DNA from: an uncultured Opitutia bacterium
Lineage (GTDB): Bacteria; Verrucomicrobiota; Verrucomicrobiia; Opitutales; UBA953
Reading direction: 5' to 3'
Length of the DNA: 30,879 nucleotides
NCBI GenBank assembly: GCA_903882335.1
Contig: CAIRWP010000144.1
Location: forward strand, 1-30,879
In this document: in pieces, positions 25,996 to 30,879 of the stretch
Layout of the letters: the number at the start of each line of letters is the position of its first letter
Numbering within the stretch: the stretch's first letter is position 1
Notes under the pieces: model-generated
Told to the model about the DNA's origin: nothing
What the model saw: only the letters and a program-made list of their open reading frames with translations
The model's database searches: none
Position numbers and translations under genes: made by a program

Positions 25996-26430
25996 ATGAG
26001 CAAACCCCTGGTCCTCATCCTGTGCACCGGCAATTCCTGCCGGAGCCACCTCGCCGAAGCCATCCTCCGCCGCGCCGCGGGGGACGTCATCGAAGTCGCC
26101 AGCGCCGGCTCCAAGCCCGCTGGCTACGTCCACCCGGAGGCCCTCGCGGTCCTGCAGGAGATCGGTCTCGACGCGTCGGCGCATCACTCCAAACACCTCT
26201 CGGAGTTCCTGGCCCGCCCGGTTGCGACCGTCATCACGGTCTGCGGCAACGCGGATCAGGTCTGCCCCGTCTTCCCTGGCCAGGCGAACCGCTACCACTG
26301 GGGCTTCAGCGACCCGGCCCATGCGACCGGCACGCCGGAGGAAATCCGGGCCGAGTTCCGCCGCGTCCGCGATCAGATCAGGCTGGTCTTCGAGGCGTAC
26401 GCCGCCGGCCTGAAGGAAAAGCGGGCCTGA
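25996..26430 (+). CDS. arsC: arsenate reductase ArsC (thioredoxin-coupled, LMW-phosphatase type)
   Basis: This 144-residue enzyme reduces arsenate to arsenite by a triple-cysteine relay. The phosphatase-type loop CTGNSCR holds C10 and R16. The redox pair is C83 and C90 in VCGNADQVCP, seven residues apart as in Bacillus and Staphylococcus ArsC. The general-acid aspartate is D106 in FSDPAHATG. These residues place it in the thioredoxin-coupled class rather than the glutaredoxin-type ArsC of E. coli plasmid R773. It follows the DUF6428-like gene with a 10-nt gap. No arsB, acr3 or arsM is seen in the window, so how arsenite leaves the cell is unclear. Its stop codon lies in a perfect inverted repeat shared with DUF3050. 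Confidence 0.94.
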   Translation: MSKPLVLILCTGNSCRSHLAEAILRRAAGDVIEVASAGSKPAGYVHPEALAVLQEIGLDASAHHSKHLSEFLARPVATVITVCGNADQVCPVFPGQANRYHWGFSDPAHATGTPEEIRAEFRRVRDQIRLVFEAYAAGLKEKRA

Positions 26431-26440
26431 GCCTCAGGCC
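26424..26440. repeat. inverted repeat at the arsC/DUF3050 stop codons
   Basis: GGCCTGA-GCC-TCAGGCC is a perfect 7-bp inverted repeat. The plus-strand TGA (26428-26430) and the minus-strand TGA (26434-26436) both sit at the top of the stem. It has no T tract, so it is not a standard terminator, but it is the only structure at this convergent junction. Confidence 0.6.
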
Positions 26441-27207
26441 GCGACGGGCAGGTCCGCGAGGATGCCGTCCCACAGGGCGAGACGGGCCTCGATCGCCGCC
26501 AGCGCGGCTTGCGCGGCCTCCTCCGCCTTGCGCGGGTCCTCGCCGCAGAGCAAGGCGGTCATCCGGCGCGCGATCTCACCGTGATGCCCGCCGTCGACCT
26601 CGATATGCCTTTCGAGGTAATACCGAAAGACGTCGAGTTTGCCCGGATGGTCGGAGCTCAGCCGGCGGACCACTTCCAGGAACATCTCCGGGATCAGGTC
26701 TTCGCGACCGTAGGTGAAGGCCGCCGCGACCTCGTGCGTTTTCCCTGCGCAGGCCAGGGTGAGCGTCGCGGACGTGAAGCGCGCCGCGGCGGGCGGCGGG
26801 TTCGCGCCGCGCAAGGCCTCGGCGAAGGCGGTGCCCCCGGCGATGGCGGCGGCCACCGCGCGGATCGGGCGGTCCTCGGCCCCGGCCGCGCGCATCGCCC
26901 GCAGGTAGAGGTCGAAGTGGCTGATCCGCCCACCCTCGGGGTCGATATCGGATTCCTCGCCGCAGACGATCTCGTTGATGAGGTAGCGGACCTCGGCGTC
27001 GCCCACCGGCACCCAGGGGACGGTGACGCAGGTGAGGTCGCGCTGCAGGCGTTTCAGCAGCGACATGAAATCCCAGACCGCGAACGCATGCGACCGCATG
27101 AAGAGCCGGACGTCCGCGAGGCTGCGCATGCGCCCGTAGAGGGGATGCGCCAGCAGGCGGGCGCGGGCCGGTTCGATGCGGGCGCGGATTTGGTCATGAA
27201 GCACCAT
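26434..27207 (-). CDS. DUF3050-family protein, possible heme-oxygenase-like di-iron protein
   Basis: This 257-residue soluble all-helical protein matches DUF3050 in length and in motifs such as FMRSHAFAVWDFMSLLKRLQ, NEIVCGEESDID and FRYYLERHIEVDGGHHGE. The family belongs by sequence pattern to the heme-oxygenase-like fold. I note residues arranged like di-iron ligands of that fold: E84/E85 with H97, E169 or E174, and H201-x3-D205-x2-H208. This last spacing is the one I recall for the di-iron protein CADD. Substrate and reaction are unknown. ATG 27207 gives the family start; a TTG 11 codons upstream is possible but unneeded. It follows the large cytochrome fusion on the same strand by 46 nt. 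The DUF3050 call is strong; the di-iron idea is inference. Confidence 0.85.
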   Translation of the reverse strand: MVLHDQIRARIEPARARLLAHPLYGRMRSLADVRLFMRSHAFAVWDFMSLLKRLQRDLTCVTVPWVPVGDAEVRYLINEIVCGEESDIDPEGGRISHFDLYLRAMRAAGAEDRPIRAVAAAIAGGTAFAEALRGANPPPAAARFTSATLTLACAGKTHEVAAAFTYGREDLIPEMFLEVVRRLSSDHPGKLDVFRYYLERHIEVDGGHHGEIARRMTALLCGEDPRKAEEAAQAALAAIEARLALWDGILADLPVAA

Positions 27208-27253
27208 GCCGTCACGGTAAGGGTCGACGGACGGAGGCAAGCCCGCCCAGCGA

Positions 27254-30200
27254 TTATTTGCCCAGCTCGAACAGGTAGCGGAAGAGATCGGCCAGTTCCT
27301 GGGCGGTCAGGCCGGCGGTCAGGCCTTCCGGCATGATCGAGCCGACGTCCGAGCGGCTGGCGAGGTTCGCCTTGGCGATGACCTCGAGACCGCCGGCGGC
27401 GAAGTTCCGCAGGGTCAGCTGTTCGGCGGACTCGGCGACGCGATACCCTTGCAGGGCGCGCCCATCCTTGGTGGTCACCTGCGTGAGGAGGTAGCCCTCC
27501 TTCACCTGACGCTTAGGCCAGAGCACGGACTCGACGATGACCTCGGGCGACAGGGCGCGGCCGAGGGCGGAGAGGTCGGGGCCGATGGTGCCGCCTTGTT
27601 TCTCGATCTGGTGGCAGGAGAGACAGGCGCGCGCGGCGGACTTCGCGATCGCTTCGCCGCGGCGGGCGTCGCCGGTCGTCCGGGCGGCGGTCACGAGGCG
27701 GGCGACCCAGGCGGCGTCGTAGCCGCCGATCGTTTCGGTCATCCCGGCGGTCGCCTGCAAGGCTTGGCGGAACGCGGGCGCCTCGGCCCCGACCTGGGCC
27801 ATCCACTGTAGCGTGAGGCGGGCCACCTCGGCGCCGGGGGGCGACTGGCGCCACGCTTGGAGCAGTTCCGCGGGTCCGGTCTTCAATTCGAGCAAAGGGG
27901 CGAGTAGCGGGCCCACCTCGGCGACGTCGCGACAGCCGGCGAGCGCCGTCACTGCGCGTGTGGCGACCACGGCCGGCGCGTGCGGCGCCAGCGCGGCAAT
28001 CGCGGTGGCGCGCACCGTTGGGTCCGGGTCGGCGAGGCAGGGCGCCAGTTGCGGGAGCGCTTCCGCGCGGCGCAGGCGCGCGTAGGCCGTGAGCGCCGCC
28101 AACCGCAGCTCCACCGGGGTCTCCGCCGTCAGCCAACCCTCGAGCTTGGCCAGGGCACCGACGTCTTTCCCGGTCACGGCGAGGACGCGGCAGGCGGTCG
28201 CGCGGGCGAAGGGCTCGGGTCGCTCGAGCCAGCTTTTGATCAGGGCGGAGTAGTTCACCGCCGGGCGGACCCGGGCGGTCGCGACCCACGCGTCGGCCAA
28301 CGTCGGGTTGGCGGGCTCCAGTCGCAGCGCGAACTCGGCATCGGCCGCCGAGCCCGCTTGGATGAGCACCTTCAGCAGGTTCAGGCGCGCCGCCGGGGTT
28401 AGCCCCGGCTTGGCCGTCAGCGTGCGCAGCCGCGCCAGGGAATCCGCCGCGCCCATCGTGGTGTAGAGCCTGGCCAAGGCCTCCGGTCGGGCGTCGAGGC
28501 CGAGCTGCCCCTTGGCGTCCGCCGCCTGCCAGCCCGGGGCGAGCGCGTGGATCGTCTGCGTCACGGCATGCTCCAGCGCCGCGTCCATCGGCTGGTCCAG
28601 GGCGAGTGTCGCGATCCGCACCGCCTCGGTGGCGCCCGCGGTCGGCATCCACCCGCAGGAGACCACGGCGGCCATGCGCACGCGCGGGTGGGAGTCCTGG
28701 ACGGCTTGGCGGAGCAGGGTGCGTGCCTCGGGCAGCGTGGCGCCCCAGCCGGCGAGCAGGCCGGCGCCCCAGGCGCGGTAGCGGAAGTCGTCGGCCGCCA
28801 GCAGGCGCTTGACCAGCGTCGCGTTCGGTTGCTCATGGGCCGCGTACACGCCGCTGAGTTCGTAAAGCATCGCCGGCGTCGCCTGGGCGAGGTCGATGGT
28901 CCGCAGGGTCGCGAGCACCTCCGCGGCGGGCAACCGGTAGAGCCGGAACTTCGCGGCATCGCGTTCCCAGCGTTCCGGAGAACCTAGGTGCGGGATGAGT
29001 TCGGCGGCGGTCAACGTCCCGAGATCCGGGCGCGGCACCGTTGGCCGTCCCTCCGCGGTCACGCGCCAGATCCGACCATGCGATTGGTCGCGACGCGGGT
29101 CGCGGTAGCTCGCCTGGTAGTGGCCGATCACCGGGTTGAGCCAGTCCGCGACGTAGATCGCGCCCTCCGGGCCGACGCGTGTCTCGACCGGACGGAACTC
29201 CTTGCCGCCCGCGAGCAGGTCGCCCAGGTCCTCGGTCCGGAAGCTCGAGCCTTGGTCGCGCAAGCGGTAGAGCTGGACCTGGCTGGTGAAGTAGGTGCTC
29301 TTCAGCAGCACCCCGCGCAGCTCCTCCGGCAGGTGGCTGCTGCCGAGGATCTCGGGCTCCATGCTCTTGCCCCGCGAATGCGCCAGGCCCGTCGGCAGCG
29401 TTTTGGCATGCAGCGTCGGGATGAGCCCGGGCGTGGAATGCCACAACGCATGGTCGGCGCCGCTGCCGTGGAACATCTGGCCTTGGTCGTCCCAGGCCGT
29501 ACCCCAGCAGTTCAGGCCCGCCGCGCTTTCGTTCAGGAAAGAATCGAGCCGCAGCGTCCGCGGGTTGAAGCGCCAGACGCCGCTGCGGTTGAGTTCGGCG
29601 AGGCCGTGCGGCGTCTCGACGTAGGACCAGATATGGTAACCTTGGGTGAACCAGAGGCAGCCATCCGGCCCCCAGCGCAGCGAGTTGGCGTCCTGGTGCG
29701 TGTCGCCCGTGCCGAAACCGCTGAGGATCGTCGCGCGTCCGTCGGCTTTGCCGTCCGCATCGCGATCCGGCAGGTGCACGAGCTGGGTGCTCTCGACGAC
29801 GTAGAGTCCGCCGCCGGCCTCGACCGGGGCGAACTCGAAGCCGAGCGGCATCGTCAGACCCTCCGCGAACCGCCACGACTTGTCCGCCTTCCCGTCGCCG
29901 TCGGCATCCTCGAGCACGAGGATGAAATCCCGGCCATGCTCGCCGGGTTGCAGCTGCGGGTAGGCCGGCGTGCACGCGACCCAAAGCCGGCCGCGCTCGT
30001 CCCAGCGGATCTGCACCGGGCGGATCACGCCGAGGGACTCGTCGGCGAAGAGGTTGACCTTGAAGCCGGGTCGCACCTTGAAACCCGCCAACTGCTCGGC
30101 CGGCGTCGGCGCGGGCGGGTCGGCGCGCAGCGGCAAGGCCGGCGGATTGGCCGGCGCCGGCCGGTCGGTGACGAGGGCGCGGATGACCGCATCGGCGTGC

Positions 30201-30879
30201 GCCAACCGCGGTTGGTGTTGCCGGAGCTCATCCACGAAGCTCGGGTGGCTGGGCGCGCCCTTGGCGAACGGCTGCGTGGTGCGGTCGCCGTAGGCGAAGG
30301 CCCAGTTCATGCAGCGCCACGTATCGAACCACAGGCGGTTCTTCTCGACGATCGCCGCGCGCAAGCTCTCGCCGGGCTCACCCGCGCCGGGCACCAGCCG
30401 GTCCGCGACGGCGGCCCCGACGAGGCGGGCGCCCGCCGCCGTGAAGTGGAGCCCGTCCCGCGTGAGCGTCTCACCCACGGCCGCCTTGAGCCCAAGCAGG
30501 TCGACATACACGAAGCCGTGGCGACGGGCGATGGCCTCGGCGGCGCCCGCGAACCGGACCAGACGCGGGTTCAGTCCGGTGTTGTCGCGCACCCGCGGGT
30601 CGCGCGGTTTCTCGAAGGGCGGCGGCCCGAGCACGATGATCCGCGGCGTCACCTGCGCGAACTCCAGCAGCAGTTTCTCGTAAGCCTCGGCGAACGCCTC
30701 CGGCGTATGCGTCGGGTCCAGCGCCTCCACCTGCCCGAACCAAGTGACCACGGTCGTCGCGCCGGCGCCGCGCAAGTTCTCCTGCCAGGAGCCCCATGCC
30801 ATCATGCGATTCTGTCGGAACACCGTGTCCCCCTCCCAGCCGAGGTGGCGGAACTTCGGCGTCTGCGCCCCCAGCCGGG
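27254..30879 (-). CDS. SGNH-hydrolase / PVC-type heme-binding (CxxCH) fusion protein, 5' end missing
   Basis: More than 1,200 residues are visible and the frame is open through the right edge. In order: the end of an SGNH/GDSL esterase domain, ending with the block V motif DGLHFTAAG (Asp and His of the catalytic triad); a linker with conserved WRCMNWAFAYGDR; a propeller of the kind called PVC-type membrane-bound dehydrogenase (FKVNLFADESLGVIRPVQIRWDER, WVACTPAYPQLQPGE, EDADGDGKADKSWRF); Ala/Leu-rich HEAT-like repeats; and a C-terminal cytochrome c domain with heme motif CLSCH in AARACLSCHQIEKQGGTIGPDLS. Such proteins are expanded in Planctomycetes and Verrucomicrobia and are thought to oxidise or deacylate complex carbohydrates in the periplasm. 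The signal peptide and GDS motif must be outside the window. A GTG at 30823 is internal. Confidence 0.9.
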   Translation of the reverse strand, partial: RLGAQTPKFRHLGWEGDTVFRQNRMMAWGSWQENLRGAGATTVVTWFGQVEALDPTHTPEAFAEAYEKLLLEFAQVTPRIIVLGPPPFEKPRDPRVRDNTGLNPRLVRFAGAAEAIARRHGFVYVDLLGLKAAVGETLTRDGLHFTAAGARLVGAAVADRLVPGAGEPGESLRAAIVEKNRLWFDTWRCMNWAFAYGDRTTQPFAKGAPSHPSFVDELRQHQPRLAHADAVIRALVTDRPAPANPPALPLRADPPAPTPAEQLAGFKVRPGFKVNLFADESLGVIRPVQIRWDERGRLWVACTPAYPQLQPGEHGRDFILVLEDADGDGKADKSWRFAEGLTMPLGFEFAPVEAGGGLYVVESTQLVHLPDRDADGKADGRATILSGFGTGDTHQDANSLRWGPDGCLWFTQGYHIWSYVETPHGLAELNRSGVWRFNPRTLRLDSFLNESAAGLNCWGTAWDDQGQMFHGSGADHALWHSTPGLIPTLHAKTLPTGLAHSRGKSMEPEILGSSHLPEELRGVLLKSTYFTSQVQLYRLRDQGSSFRTEDLGDLLAGGKEFRPVETRVGPEGAIYVADWLNPVIGHYQASYRDPRRDQSHGRIWRVTAEGRPTVPRPDLGTLTAAELIPHLGSPERWERDAAKFRLYRLPAAEVLATLRTIDLAQATPAMLYELSGVYAAHEQPNATLVKRLLAADDFRYRAWGAGLLAGWGATLPEARTLLRQAVQDSHPRVRMAAVVSCGWMPTAGATEAVRIATLALDQPMDAALEHAVTQTIHALAPGWQAADAKGQLGLDARPEALARLYTTMGAADSLARLRTLTAKPGLTPAARLNLLKVLIQAGSAADAEFALRLEPANPTLADAWVATARVRPAVNYSALIKSWLERPEPFARATACRVLAVTGKDVGALAKLEGWLTAETPVELRLAALTAYARLRRAEALPQLAPCLADPDPTVRATAIAALAPHAPAVVATRAVTALAGCRDVAEVGPLLAPLLELKTGPAELLQAWRQSPPGAEVARLTLQWMAQVGAEAPAFRQALQATAGMTETIGGYDAAWVARLVTAARTTGDARRGEAIAKSAARACLSCHQIEKQGGTIGPDLSALGRALSPEVIVESVLWPKRQVKEGYLLTQVTTKDGRALQGYRVAESAEQLTLRNFAAGGLEVIAKANLASRSDVGSIMPEGLTAGLTAQELADLFRYLFELGK

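Overview
The window is high-GC bacterial chromosome, densely packed with ordinary protein genes. I see no rRNA, tRNA, CRISPR array, insertion sequence, integrase or phage gene. The mix of genes suggests Verrucomicrobiota, most likely near Opitutaceae. The evidence is a very large SGNH/propeller/HEAT/CxxCH cytochrome fusion of the kind typical of the PVC superphylum, a long secreted beta-helix protein, a murein-recycling ligase (Mpl) and a Wza/Wzc-type export set. Almost no start codon has a Shine-Dalgarno sequence. This taxonomic call is inferred from gene content, not from a marker phylogeny.

Layout: the 3' end of rpoC closes with a strong intrinsic terminator (1-1316). An envelope and exopolysaccharide-export block follows: an outer-membrane beta-barrel, a Wza-like export protein, a Wzc-like tyrosine autokinase and an M48 lipoprotein peptidase (1395-6458). 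It meets sppA (signal peptide peptidase) head-on. A divergent pair of uncharacterised genes (8388-10448) runs into a LysR regulator. Housekeeping genes follow: yggS-recN, an SDR oxidoreductase, hpf (ribosome hibernation) with its terminator, mpl, the translationally coupled nrnA-truB-ribF operon, and clpC with a DUF423 membrane gene. The last third is more accessory: a 916-residue secreted beta-helix protein, a small arsenic module (arsR diverging from a Cys-rich DUF6428-like gene and arsC, with no efflux pump in view), a DUF3050 protein with a possible di-iron site, and the giant SGNH-cytochrome fusion, which runs off the right edge.

The most striking property is architectural. Transcription direction flips repeatedly, and all six tail-to-tail gene pairs have only 0-3 nt between their stop codons. 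Several of these junctions lie inside short palindromes. Divergent spacers are also short (about 30-230 nt). Nothing here is a clear new defence or mobile system. The best leads are the tail-to-tail junctions, the lack of Shine-Dalgarno sites, the unknown gene pair at 8388-10448, the metal-ligand pattern in DUF3050 and the compact ars control region.
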